Assembly (NCBI GenBank): GCA_001986395.2
Contig: MQVO02000010.1
Coordinates: 434,001 to 498,000, forward strand
Source of the DNA: Irpex lacteus
Lineage: Eukaryota > Basidiomycota > Agaricomycetes > Polyporales > Irpicaceae
Direction: 5' to 3'
Length of the DNA stretch: 64,000 nucleotides
The notes beneath the pieces were generated by a model that was given only the letters and a program-made list of their open reading frames with translations, ran no database searches and had not been told where the DNA came from. A program made the position numbers and the translations under genes. Below are positions 46,272 through 57,485 of the stretch, piece by piece (position 1 is the stretch's first letter; each line of letters starts with the position of its first letter).

Positions 46272-49061
46272 TTACTTCACAATTATCTCCACGACCAGGC
46301 TGTCGTCTTCAACCGAGTATACCGGATTGATAACTTTCTCAAACATCTCTATGAGTCCCTCCAAAATCCCCATGTTATCATCTCCTCCGGCGTAGCTAAT
46401 TTTGCCGTCCCCGCGCTCAGGCAAAGAACGGCGTTGACCATGGAGTAACTCAAGACAACGTCGCGCCACTTCCTGGGCTTCCTTCAATGTAGGCGACTCG
46501 ATAGAGCCAGAAAGCGTCTCGAGAGACCGGGTTCCGAGACATGTCAACACATCGAAGAGGGTCCTCCACAACTCCAGATACGGTGCCACGACGGGAAGTT
46601 TTAGCATGGAGAGCAGCACATAGCATATAAGCATTGCGGGGCGAATCGTGAGACTGCAGCTATCGCCCTCGTCCGGAGGGGCCGTTGAGAGCTCTTTCAG
46701 AGCATCGCCCAAGTTTTTCATCTTCTCGGTGTCTGCGAAAGAGGACCGATAAGTGAACTACTACACAAATGGACCTGAATTCCTCCAGCGAAGCTGCATA
46801 CTGACCTTCAATTAGTAACCAGGGCCCAAAAGGAGGAGCTGTCCATTTTGTTTGAGCGTGGATGACGAGCTTCGCTTTCGTTTGACCCAGCGCCTTGAGC
46901 AGAGCACTCGTAGTCTCCGGCGTAGCAAGACAACCGCTGATGACGCTACGGAATTTCAACTCCTGTGTATGAGAATATTGCTCGATTTTGGCGATGCACG
47001 CCATACTCCACATTCCGATAATAGCATCCACCAGCACGCCAGGAGGCTGCGCAGACTGTGTTTGCGATGTCCATGCGCTACTCAAGTCCTCAGGCTCTCG
47101 CGCTTTCTGTACGGCACGACTAGCGGTTTGGATGATGAACCTAGCGGCATCCGTGCGAGCATCCGGACTCATTACTTGAGTCCATGGCAGTGTCTCGAAG
47201 TCCGACAGAATCGAGAACTCAACTCTCGGTGCGTTGGCGTTGGGTTTCTGCTCCAGATGTGTGCCCCCGAAGCGTGATCCCAGCAGAGTTTCAAAGCACC
47301 GTATTTCGAAACCAGCGTCGAGATCTAGTTGATCGATGACTTGAGAAAGGCCCAATATAAGCAAGTTGAACAAGTCTTTCGTAGCATCCGTAGAGCAAGG
47401 ACATTCATGGGCCAGAATCCGAATGAGATCCGTTCCTTGGTAGCGTACAATATTGCTCAAAACCTTGATCGCGGATGGTGGGAGTGACCAGCGGGTTGGG
47501 GAAAACAAGATATAAAGTCCTGCGATGGTCTCCTTCGAGCGTTGCCACCCTTCAAGAGTCCGACTCGGATTTGAACGGGCATTGGACATGATGCTCGTCG
47601 CTGCAGATTGCGCCACCATGTCAACTACGGCCGTATACCCGGCTCTTGTGAGAGTACGCAGATCCAGTGGCGCAGGCTTCAATGCTCTCCAGACCAGCCT
47701 ATTATCTTGCATAGGAACAGTGAGAGGCATTCGATCCTGAAGAATATGCAGAGCAAAGGCAACGACATCCTCCCACTCCGGCTGTAGGTCCCGCAGGCAT
47801 GCGTGAATGGTCGTCTCAAGTAGTGTGTCGTTCAAATGCTGTCGATCAATCTCGGCAAGGATGTCGAGGTCTGCTCGTTCCGCAAGCATCGTATTCAATT
47901 CTGTGTCCCGTAGATGATTGTCGAGAATCATGAACCATGGTAATGTCCATCGTAATGCCCGGTCACGGATAGAGTCGTAGGAAGCGGTTGATTGCCAATT
48001 GACGAGATCCGCTAGAATGCTTCGAAAGAGGCGAATTGCACCAATATGCACAGAGTAGAGCAACGGGCTCAGGAACGGAGTCTTGTACGGACAGCGAGGG
48101 AAGAACATCGGAAGCAGAGTGCATGTGCATACACAGAAGGCCCAGCCGATGATCAAAATGTGACTGATATCTTCGACGTCCACGATGATAAATCCTATGG
48201 GCGCCATGGGGAAACAGAGGCCTCCGAAGAACAATGCAAAGGCGATTTGCTGCACGAGCGGAAGCGTCTCAGCGACGCTGAAGACGCGCCAGCGCGCGAG
48301 TTCAGGATAACGGATGTGGCGTATGCGGAGGTAGGGGAGAGGAGACAAGTTCTCGTGCGCAAGGTAGACCCGAAGCCACTGCTTGACTATGAGGCTGAAT
48401 GATGCTGTGGCGATGCTAAGAATCAATGCAGAATACCAGAGAGCATTTACACGAGTATCGTGGGCAGGCGTTTCGAAGGGTCTGCATGTAGCGTCACGCT
48501 CAGGGACAGGCGGAAACGGCACCATGCAATCCATGGTTTGGGACTCCATACAGCGATATATGGCAAGTTCGACAGTGTATAGGCTGCGAGCAGTCTCTGA
48601 GGCACTATGGGAAGGATCTGGAGTGAGCCTTCGAGAGGATTCGATAATGAACCCTGCAAATACCACGGAGAATAGACCTGCCTATTTATGATAGGTTGTT
48701 CAGTATTGAGAAATGAGATTGTTGTATAGTGATCAGTAGTAGCATGAAGGAGCCTACTTACGAGTTTCTGAAGACTGTCCAGGTCCTTCAATGCATTTTT
48801 CACCTTTTTCTTGTCGTGCTTCATGACTATACCCGCAAGTGTTTCCCAAGGATTACTGATGACATTTGAATTTATGACCCCTTGGGTTTCGACTGAAGAG
48901 GCCATCATTCCTTGAGCCTCGAGCAGTGAGAACACGGCTCGTCTGGAGTCGCTCATCATCAGTGAACTGCCATAGTCAATGAAGGTTGCCGTACTACCAG
49001 ATAATCGTAGGATGAAACGGTAAAGAGAATGGGGAGAGCCAGAGCAGCCCACCCGGGCCAT
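46272..49061 (-). CDS. DUF6535 multi-pass membrane protein
   Basis: Three exons. Exon 1 (49061 to about 48760) ends DKKKVKNALKDLDSLQKL. Exon 2 opens AGLFSVVFAGFIIESSRRL, the hallmark first helix of DUF6535. Further hydrophobic segments are ALWYSALILSIATASFSLIV, QIAFALFFGGLCFPMAPIGF and HILIIGWAFCVCTCTLLPMF, giving the usual four-helix plan within the first 350 residues. A roughly 450-residue, mostly helical C-terminal region follows. An intron near 46805-46733 joins WLLIE to DTEKMKNLGDALKELS and the gene ends SVEDDSLVVEIIVK at 46272. The family is almost confined to Agaricomycetes and has no known function. It is convergent with the DUF2235 gene, 218 bp between stops. Confidence 0.82.
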
Positions 49062-49609
49062 GATATATGTGAATCATGAGCGTCGCTTCACGAAGCCTTC
49101 ACATAGCCACCATCCAGAGCTTGCGTCCCACGCTTCAACAGCGAGGCCGGAGGCCTGTGCAAACCTAATACACATTATCAACATTACAATTCAAAAGCGT
49201 CTGGATAATATACGTTAGAAGCATTCTATCTTTTCGTTCAGAATCGTCTGGTCATGGTCCGCTGGGACTCGGACTATGTATTTGGTATGAACTTACCAGA
49301 ACATAAAACCATACGATGCACCCGTAATGTTAATTCAGCTTGCAAGAATACGAGATCAAGTCCTAAGGAGTTACGTGCACGTTCACTATTGAGAAGACAC
49401 CGCGCGCATCATGACTCTTGACTCGGAGGAAAGGCGCATCAATTGATGCGCCGAGTACCATAGCAGTCCAAGAGTGATCTGTACCTGGCCTTGTGCGTCA
49501 CCGCAGCCGTTCAAATTGGGGTGCCTCCGGCGCCGTGCGGCAACCGCAATAAACACTCGCACTGGTCGCCGCAAGGCTCCTTTGTTTCCAACCACCACTA
49601 TCGCCCGTC
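49062..49609. other. divergent promoter region
   Basis: Lies between the DUF6535 start and the carboxypeptidase start. Only short frames. The sequence CAATTGATGCGCCGAG near 49439-49454 resembles ATGATGCGCC segments found near the pepsin genes; significance is unclear. Confidence 0.4.
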
Positions 49610-51642
49610 ATGAAGGTACTTTACCTTCTCCCATTCCTGCTCTCATCGCAAGTCTTTGCGGCCCCTGGTCAGACGATCCTCGGAGGCGACTTAGGAGACT
49701 TGGATTTGGCTGGCTTCACTGGGAGCGACGTGTTTAGAGACATCGCCAAAGGCGCGAAGAGTATCGCACACAATGCGCTCGAGAAGTCTAAGCACAAGAT
49801 TGAGCAGTGGGCTGAGGATGGCAAGGATTTCGTGAAGCAACACGATATGGTTTGTAAGTACACAATAAGCGCAGTCTCAGGATAAGGATTACAACTAAAC
49901 TTGAATGATCGTATATAGACGAACTTGTCAAAAACCCAGAGTTCACAGACTATCAGCTTCGTGTCAGGGACCCAGAGCTATGCGATACCACCGTCGAGCA
50001 ACACTCTGGCTACCTCGATATCACCGACGGGAAGCATTTGTTCTTCTGGCACGTCACCATCTCGACGACACGTTGTTATCCCAATATCTAACCACTACAT
50101 ATTCAGGTTCTTCGAGTCTCGCAACTCGCCTGAGAAGGCACCCCTCACTCTGTGGTTGAACGGAGGCCCAGGCTGCAGCTCCATCACCGGACTGCTCTTC
50201 GAGCTCGGTCCCTGCAGCATCGCAGACGAAGGCAAGAATACGACGTTCAACCCTTACTCCTGGACAACCCACTCGAACGTCATCTTCCTCGACCAACCCG
50301 TCAACGTCGGGTACTCATACTCTGATGATGGCTCGAAAGTTGACACCAGCCCCGTCGCTGCTGAAGATGTCTACGCGTTCCTCGAGCTTTTCCTCGAGCG
50401 GTACCCGAAGTATGCCGACGCACCCTTCCACATTGCAGCTGAGAGCTACGGCGGACGATACGCGCCCACTATCGCTAGCGTCATCCATAAGAAGAACAAG
50501 GAACTCGCACTCGCTACTCGTCCTACTCCCCGTGTTAAGAAGATCAACCTTGCAAGTATCATCCTTGCCAACGGTCTGACTGACCCGTACGAGCAATTCG
50601 CGAGCGTACCTACCTGGGCTTGCGAAGGTCCCTATCCAGTGTACGATGATCCCGAGGGTGCGCAGTGCCAGGCACTGAGGGCCAAGGTGCCTACATGCCA
50701 GAGACTGATTCAGTCATGTTACAATTTCGACTCCAAGTGGACCTGCGTACCTGCGGGGGCGTACTGCAACAGCCAGATCATGGGTCCTATCGCCCGTAAG
50801 TGAAACTTGAGGTGTGTTCGTGTTAGGTCGATAACTGACGCTTGTGGTGGCTTGTATGAATAGAACTCGGAAAGAACGTGTATGACGTGCGCAAGGACTG
50901 GTAAGCAAACTGCGTATCCTACACTATGCTCCTACCTGACACCAATCCCGCAGTGATCGCTCCAAGGACGGTGACCTTTGCTACAAGCAAATGACCTGGA
51001 TCGACGTCTGGATGAACGAGGCCTCACACAAGAAAGCTCTCGGCGTTCCGGCAGACCTCACCTTCGCATCCTGCAACATGGAAGTCAACCAGGCGTTTTT
51101 CCTGCAAGGAGACAGCACGCACAACAGCGCTGCACTCCTCCCTGAGATCATCAACGATGACATCAAGCTGCTCGTGTATGCTGGCAACGCAGACGCGATG
51201 TGCAACTTCATCGTAAGCATGCTTTCCAACCTTACTAAGCCCCGCATGCTCATCATGACTCCTTTCTACTTCATCATAACAGGGCAATGAAGCATGGGTC
51301 TCGAAACTTGAGCACAAGTTCCACGAAGAGTTCTCAAAGACCGTGCCCACCAAGTGGACCACTCTCGCCTCTGGGCGCGTCGCCGGAGAGGTACGCTCCG
51401 CGGGCGGTGACGGGTTTACGGCTGGCAATGTGACGTTCGTGCAAGTGTACGAGGCCGGCCACATGGTTCCCTTCGACCAGCCCGAGGCTGCTTTGGTGAG
51501 GTTTTGCTTTGCTGCTTCGTGTTGCTGAGTGCTGATGATTGATTTCTAGGATCTGTTCACGAGATGGATCACTGATGTGCCGCTTGCGTTCGACGCGCAA
51601 GAGGCAGCTCGGGTCAACTCGCTGGGTGCACCATGGAGCTGA
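49610..51642 (+). CDS. secreted serine carboxypeptidase (peptidase S10, CPY-like)
   Basis: Removes C-terminal residues from peptides at acid pH, in the vacuole or outside the cell. Signal peptide MKVLYLLPFLLSSQVFAAPG is followed by a helical propeptide. The mature enzyme shows LTLWLNGGPGCSSITGLLFE (substrate-binding), NVIFLDQPVNVGYSYSDDG, FHIAAESYGGRYAPTIASVI (nucleophile Ser), LVYAGNADAMCNFI (catalytic Asp) and VYEAGHMVPFDQPEAAL (catalytic His). The final exon is DLFTRWITDVPLAFDAQEAA and ends GAPWS at 51642. Introns near 49854-49918, 50051-50105, 50796-50861, 50902-50952, 51213-51283 and 51496-51549 restore the frame. All catalytic residues are present. Its 3' third has been duplicated immediately downstream. 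Confidence 0.93.
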
Positions 51643-51839
51643 ACTACCCACTCGATGTAATACGCTCACGGTGTTCTTGACGATTCGACGTTCAATACTA
51701 TTACTTATCAACCTGGATCACGCTGGCCTTTTCTGATACTTCGCGCAACGAGTTGAATTCGAACGAGTCGGCGTTGTAGGTTATTGGTAGGGAGCGTATT
51801 TCACTAACTTTCATCCTTTCCGAGCCTCTTACAGGTGCC

Positions 51840-52743
51840 TACTTTAAGCTGCTTGTGTACGTTGGCAACGCAGATGCACGGTGACGGTGCAACTTTATCG
51901 TAAGTATGCTCGCAGATTCTATGGAGTTCCCACTCTTTCAAACTATCGTACATCGTGGTATTCTCCGGTATTCTTAATCTTCTTCATGCTTCGCTGTGCT
52001 TCTCCTTATCTCGCAAAACCCGGAGTTAACAGGTCTTCTTTTCCCCGTATTGCACCGCATTTTCCTTCGTCTTCCACCTATGCCACTGACGCGCTGATGC
52101 CACATGCTCATCATACTTCTTTTCTAACAATCTTAATCCTACCAGGGCAATGAAGCATGGGCACCGAAACTCGAAGACAGGTTCTAAGTACGAAGGGTTT
52201 TCAAACACCGTATGGACGACCTCGCCTCTGTCGCCGGAGAGGTATGCTCCGCGGGCGGGGACGGGTTTACGGCTGGCAACGCGATGATTGTGCAAGTGTA
52301 CGAGGCGGGCCATGTGGTGCTGTTTGGCCAGCCCGAGGCTGCTTTGGTGAGTTCCCACTTTCCTTCTTGTTCCTTCTCCGTGTTATTTTTGCTATCTCCC
52401 CGCTGCACGTGCTGCACACGAAAGGATAGTCGTGAATCTGTGTTACTGAGTGCTGATGATTGGATTCTATCCCTTCGTTCTAGGATCTATTCACGAGGTG
52501 GAATCACGTATGTGCCGCTTGCGTTCGACGCGCAAGAGGTGGCTCGGATCAACTTGGTGCACTTCAGTGCACCATGGGACTGAACTGTCTATGTACTCGA
52601 CATAATATTCATGCTGTTCTTGATCGTTCAACAGTCAATTAATATGCTTATCTATTTGGACCACGCTGGCGTGCTTCCGACACTTCGCGAACATGAGTTG
52701 AGTACCTTCCGGGTCGTCGGCATTGTGCGCTGTCGGAGATAAT
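51840..52743 (+). pseudogene. duplicated 3' fragment of the serine carboxypeptidase gene
   Basis: Matches the last three exons, the introns between them and the 3' flank of the upstream carboxypeptidase. AAGCTGCTTGTGTACGTTGG corresponds to the LLVYAGNAD exon, but the copy then reads into TGA. GNEAWAPKLE and GEVCSAGGDGFTAGNA, VYEAGHVVLFGQPEAAL follow, and the last exon (GATCTATTCACGAGGTGG...) carries an inserted base that shifts the frame. Similarity continues past the stop, for example GGACCACGCTGGCGTGCTTC against GGATCACGCTGGCCTTTTCT. No N-terminal part, signal peptide or nucleophile Ser exon is present, so it cannot encode an active peptidase. The presence of intron sequence means a DNA-level tandem duplication. 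Confidence 0.85.
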
Positions 52744-54567
52744 TTCCTCTTGAATCTTCTTGTTCATTACAGGTTGGACAACTGCCTGGCGGTTGAATGG
52801 TGGGATCACGGTATGATATCACACCCACTTGCTTATCTGCGGCTCACCTGCTCGCGACTACTGTAAGCTCCTGTTAATAAGTCCTGAAGTCAGCACAAGA
52901 CAATGGATATTGTTTGTTTGCTTATTGCTCGTTCGAGCAGGGTCGAAGGCCTTCCATCCCATATGCCACCGAGCCAATCGGTTGGACGAGATGAAGGCTA
53001 TCGTATCTGAGTACTGAGTATTTCTTATCAGCCTTTCTCCATGCGCACACACGGTACACAACATGTCCGCGAGCATGAAGACTTTGACATCTGACAGTAC
53101 GGGTCCGAGAAGTGGTAGCAACATGCACGACGCCGATCATGATTTACCGGTACATTGTACTCAGCGCACTCGGGTCTACATAATCTTCGACAATAAGCAG
53201 ACAGGAGACTTGCGTTTTCTGCAAAGATTAGCAGGGCTATCCCGATGATGTACCATAAATCAATGCATCGATGCATTAACGGGGGCGCATGTACCGTACA
53301 TTGCATATGGTACTGTACGTTATCGAGAGCTACTGCACGTTGGAGTGCATACGCAGAAGGACATCTAATTGGGCCAGTATGGCCCAGAATTATTGGCCCG
53401 CTGCACTTTAGTCCCTCACGTGGGGTCTCCATTGCTACTACTCACTGACAGCGATTGACGTTGCATGTGGATGATCACGCAGGTTGATCGCCATCGTTTC
53501 TTTGCGAGATGGATATGGAACACTCTAGAGCTGACAAGTGAGACAACGGTCGAGTGGAGCACTGTCTGTGGCCAGGAGAGATATCGTGTTTCGCGGCACC
53601 GTACTGCGAAGAGAGCTCAGCTCAGGTTTGTTGAAGTTGTGAAGTTGCCAAGGTGGGTTGCCAATAATAGCCGCTCTTGGCCTTGGCGCTTGGTGGCGTG
53701 GTAGGCGTGGCCAGATAAGGCAATCTATCAGATTACACCGACGTCAGCGGCTGTCGAGCGTTATTGGTTTCTTGCTTCTTTCCATCATGCCTTCTACGCC
53801 GTTGGCAGTTTCTAGCGTCGATTTCTTTGGTATATGTTTACGCACTGGCGGAGACGTGAGCACACGGTGAGGAGCGTGAATGAATGGTGTTATCTAAGCG
53901 TTGGGCGGGTGAACCATGTGCGTATCAGCTCGCAGGCCGGCGTAGCTCGTTCCCGACACGATGAGGACGACGACAATTGTACAATGGCAGCGATAAGTGG
54001 GCTTGTTGTGGGCCAATCGAGGTGCGTTCTAATTCTACGAGACTACAGAACCAGCAGTGCTGAAGATGCTCGACGACCACATGGGCTGATCGTCACCAGG
54101 CGGTGTGGCTGCGAGCTTCTCCGCGCATGGTCATCATCATCATCAACAGACAGGACATCCATCCGCCGGATAGTTGTTGCGCTTTCTTCTGCGGATAACA
54201 ACCTCTGCTGTTGCCCGAAATGGCATAACTTTGGCACCAAGTTGGTCAACAGCTATGCCGGGTGCATGTGGTCGTTGTCACTCATCCTCATCCTCGCCAT
54301 GCTGCTACCAGGAAGTGATGCAGTGTGCCACAGCGCCACTACGCCTGTCACGAGATGCATCATTCTTCTCGAATGCGCTTCTCCGCACTGCAGTACTGTG
54401 CAACAAGCTCATGCTTCTATTTCCGTCTAATGACTGTCTCAGTTTAGGTTCACTTGAGGCGTATATAAGGGGTCACCACTTCGCCTCGAGTTCTCCAACA
54501 GGTTTGCTCCTGCTCTCCAGCCACAGAGGTCATTTCGCTTCTCAAGCTACCGCCAGCTCTCTTCACC
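52744..54567. other. 1.8 kb intergenic region
   Basis: Only overlapping short frames. A perfect 16-bp palindrome AATGCATCGATGCATT lies at 53262-53277. TATATAAG at 54462-54469 is the likely core promoter of pepsin 1. Confidence 0.5.
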
Positions 54568-56001
54568 ATGTTCTGCAAGGCTTCCCTCATCACTGTTGCC
54601 CTCGCCCTCATGGCCTCCGCGACTCCCGTCGTGAAGGACTCTGGCGTTAGCATTGACCTCCCCAAGCGTGCTACTCTCACCAAGGCTGACGGCACCTTCG
54701 ACCACGAGGCTGCTATCCTGTCCAACATCAAGACCCACAAGTGCGTTTATTTCCTGATTGCGTTTGTTACGATTCATTTCTGACGCGCTTGAATTTCCAT
54801 CATTACAGCAAGTACCAGAGGAACTTGCGCAACCTGCACAACAACACTGGTTCTCTCCCCAAGGACTTCGAGCTCAAGGAGTTCAGGACCGTCCCTGAGA
54901 ACCTCCGCAAGCGCGCTACCTTCTCCGAGGCCTTGACCGACGAGGAGGACGATGAGGAGTGGGCTGGAACGATCTCCATCGGTACCCCCGCTCAGTCTTT
55001 CCTTATCGACTTCGACACCGGCTCTTCCGACTTGTGGGTCCCCAGCTCTTCTTGCAAGAGCTCCACCTGCTCGAGCAAGCACAAGTACACCGCTTCCTCG
55101 TCCTCCACCAGCTCTAAGAAGAGCGGCTCGTTCTCCATCGAGTACGGTGATGGTTCTACTGTCTCTGGTCCCATCTACACCGATACCGGTAAGCACCTTT
55201 TATCCCACATATAATTAATCTGTTCTGAACTCTTGTCACAGTCTCCGTCGCTGGTCTCAGCATCTCGGGCCAGTACTTCTCCCCCGTCACCACCCTCTCC
55301 TCTTCCTTCTCCGGCGACCCAATTGATGGCATCTTCGGTCTCGCCTACCCCGCCATCTCCAACCTTGGCGAGAACCCTCCCTTCGTCACCGCCATCAACC
55401 AGGGTACGGTCACCTCCGGCGTTTTCGGCTTCAAGCTCGCCTCCTCCGGCTCGAACCTCTACCTCGGTGGCACCGACACCTCCAAGTACTCTGGCTCCAT
55501 CGAGTACCACTCCATTGACACCTCTACCGGATTCTGGCAGGCAACTGGCGCCAAGGCCATTGTTGGCTCCTCCGCCGCCGTCTCCAACTTCGAGACCATC
55601 ATCGACTCTGGAACTACCATCATCTACGGCCCCCCCTCCGCCGTCAAGACCTTCTACTCGAAGATCTCTGGCTCGCAGGTGTACGACTCCAGCGAGGGTT
55701 ACTACTCGTACCCCTGCTCGTCTGCGCCCACCGTCGGCTTCAGCTGGGGTGGCAAGACCTGGACTATCAGCTCTGCCAACTTCAACCTTGGCTCGGTTGG
55801 TAACGGCCAGTGTGTCGGTGCCATTGCTGGCCAGGACCTCGGTCTCGGCAGCGGTGTCTGGTTGCTCGGTGACAGGTACGCATTTTACTTTGTTTCTTTC
55901 TATTATGTCATACTCACTTAACTTCCTATAGCTTCATGAAGAACGTCTACACTGCCTTCTCCTTCGACGAAGACGCCGTCGGTTTCGCCACCCTCAAGTA
56001 A
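54568..56001 (+). CDS. secreted aspartic protease (pepsin family A1), copy 1
   Basis: Polyporopepsin-like acid protease. MFCKASLITVALALMASATP is the signal peptide, followed by a propeptide rich in Lys (VSIDLPKRATLTKADGTFDH, NKYQRNLRNLHNNTGSL, RKRATFSEALTDEED). The mature N-lobe has EWAGTISIGTPAQSFLIDFD then TGSSDLWVPSSS (first DTG) and SIEYGDGSTVSG (flap Tyr). The C-lobe has PIDGIFGLAYPAISNLGENP and ETIIDSGTTIIYGPPSAV (second Asp). Introns lie at about 54740-54808, 55189-55241 and 55876-55931, the last joining VWLLGDS to FMKNVYTAFSFDEDAVGFAT. Stop at 55999-56001. TATATAAG lies about 100 bp upstream. Intact and highly codon-biased (many C/T-ending codons), suggesting strong expression. Confidence 0.94.
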
Positions 56002-57485
56002 ACGGCGCCGTCTACTCTACTCACGCTTCTTCATGACTCTCCTTGACGAAAAGTGATGTCCCTCTCGGGACTGTAGGTGATGATAGGAAAGAAAGGTTGT
56101 TGTACTTGTGTGTTTTCGGGCTCTGGACTTTGCACGCTGTTCATCGCATGCATGCTCTGACTTATTCTTTGCATTTATGTTTTATTTCCTTCACGGATTC
56201 TGGATGTTGTTGTACGGTTATCAATCAATGAACAGTTACGGGTTTTCAGAATTGCTGTCCAGTGCCGTGGACGCGTGCGAAGTTCTTGTCGAAGTTGAGT
56301 ATTGGTGAGTCATTAGCATCATGAAGTTGTCACGAAGAGCATCAAAGCGCTATGATGCGCCATCAAACTTGATATGGACTTCATCTCGATCTTCTTAAGA
56401 AGCGTTTACTTAGACTCGGACGACCATGTCCAAACTCGCCGCAGACTCGAGGCAGTGCTGAGTCGATGTTCTTCTCCAGGCCTACACTTATCTCTTCCCT
56501 ACGCAGGACCGCCAAAGGATGATAATTTCTGTACACGTTACGACCTTCGCTTCACTCAGTGCGTCAGAAGTCGACGAGCTCAAGATGAGAGCTGCGAGCC
56601 TGTCTTGATGCATCCGAGACGTCTTTTGACGCGTTTTGGATGGCTTTGGCTTATTGTTAGGGAAGAATACGATTCGCGAGACACTAGCAGCGTCGGAAAC
56701 CTCTTATGTTCATGTGCACGGGCGGGTTGTATGCACGTCATTACCTGGGCGACGCGTTTGTGAGTAACTAAACCTAGGCATACTTATCTTTACGCATGCT
56801 AATTGTATCTATCACGCCGTCGGCGTGTAGTGAATATCATGATTGTTACATCTCAAACCACTCCCGACGCGTAATTAGGGCTCTGCAGGGCGTCGCATGC
56901 CACTCCTAAATCGACAACAAAAACCCCCTGATAGTGCGTTCTTCGCCCGTATAGCTATTGGTATGCCAGAATGACCGTGAATAGTAGTCTCGTTCCTTAG
57001 AACCTCTCTCGAAAGCCGATTCAGAACTATCTGGAGTGTGATCGCTCAATCCCTTTCTCTTGTCCGCGTTCCTCGCCTCCATCGCGCCCGACAGATACGC
57101 ATCCATGACCATTGGCCGTGCCCACCGTACAACGCTCTCAGGGATCCACGGAAACAGTAATAAAGCCTGTTGCTTCCCGAAAGGGTTCAACTTCAATGTC
57201 ATAGCCACCGCTTCCATTCGGTCATCGTTGGCATACGGGTTCTTTCTCGGCGTTTTGCTACCCGATGCAATGCACCACCGCTGATACGGTACGCCACTGT
57301 CTCGAGTTGGTGAAGAGTCGCACTCGCTTCAGGATCCGCATCTCGGTCTTCCATGCCTCATGTAGGGACTTGCTCGGCTCAGGTTCACCCGCAGATCATA
57401 TAAAGAGTCGTATTCATGCCTCGAGTCCTTCAATAGGCTCGCTCCTGCTCTGTCCACTTTCAACGGTTGTCCCCAGCTCTTCGTG
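56002..57485. other. region between pepsin copies, with duplicated 3' flank
   Basis: The first part is 3' untranslated region. From about 56340 to 56720 it is recognisably related to 59200-59520 downstream of pepsin 2 (shared ATGATGCGCCATCAAAC, GACGACCATGTCC, GGATGATAAT and GCTACGAGCTGC-like segments), so the duplication included the flank. ATATAAAG at 57398-57405 is the likely core promoter of pepsin 2. Confidence 0.6.
56520..56670 (+). pseudogene. broken paralogue of the small reading frame downstream of pepsin 2
   Basis: A frame starting near 56521 reads MIISVHVTTFASLSASEVDE then LKMRAASL, clearly related to MIIIRARHILTSVTSHTVEE and LKLRAADL at 59366. It is then broken by two in-frame TGA codons, while DNA similarity continues to GTTTTGGATGGC (59490: GTTTCTGGATGGC). 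Confidence 0.5.

Noticed and set aside
53360..53405. Repeated GGGCCA/TGGCCC words suggesting a hairpin
   Set aside because: Short imperfect repeats without a stable stem or flanking gene context.
55233..55931. 232-codon Ser/Pro/Thr-rich frame, mucin-like
   Set aside because: Out-of-frame reading of the codon-biased pepsin exon; composition is an artefact of C-rich third positions.
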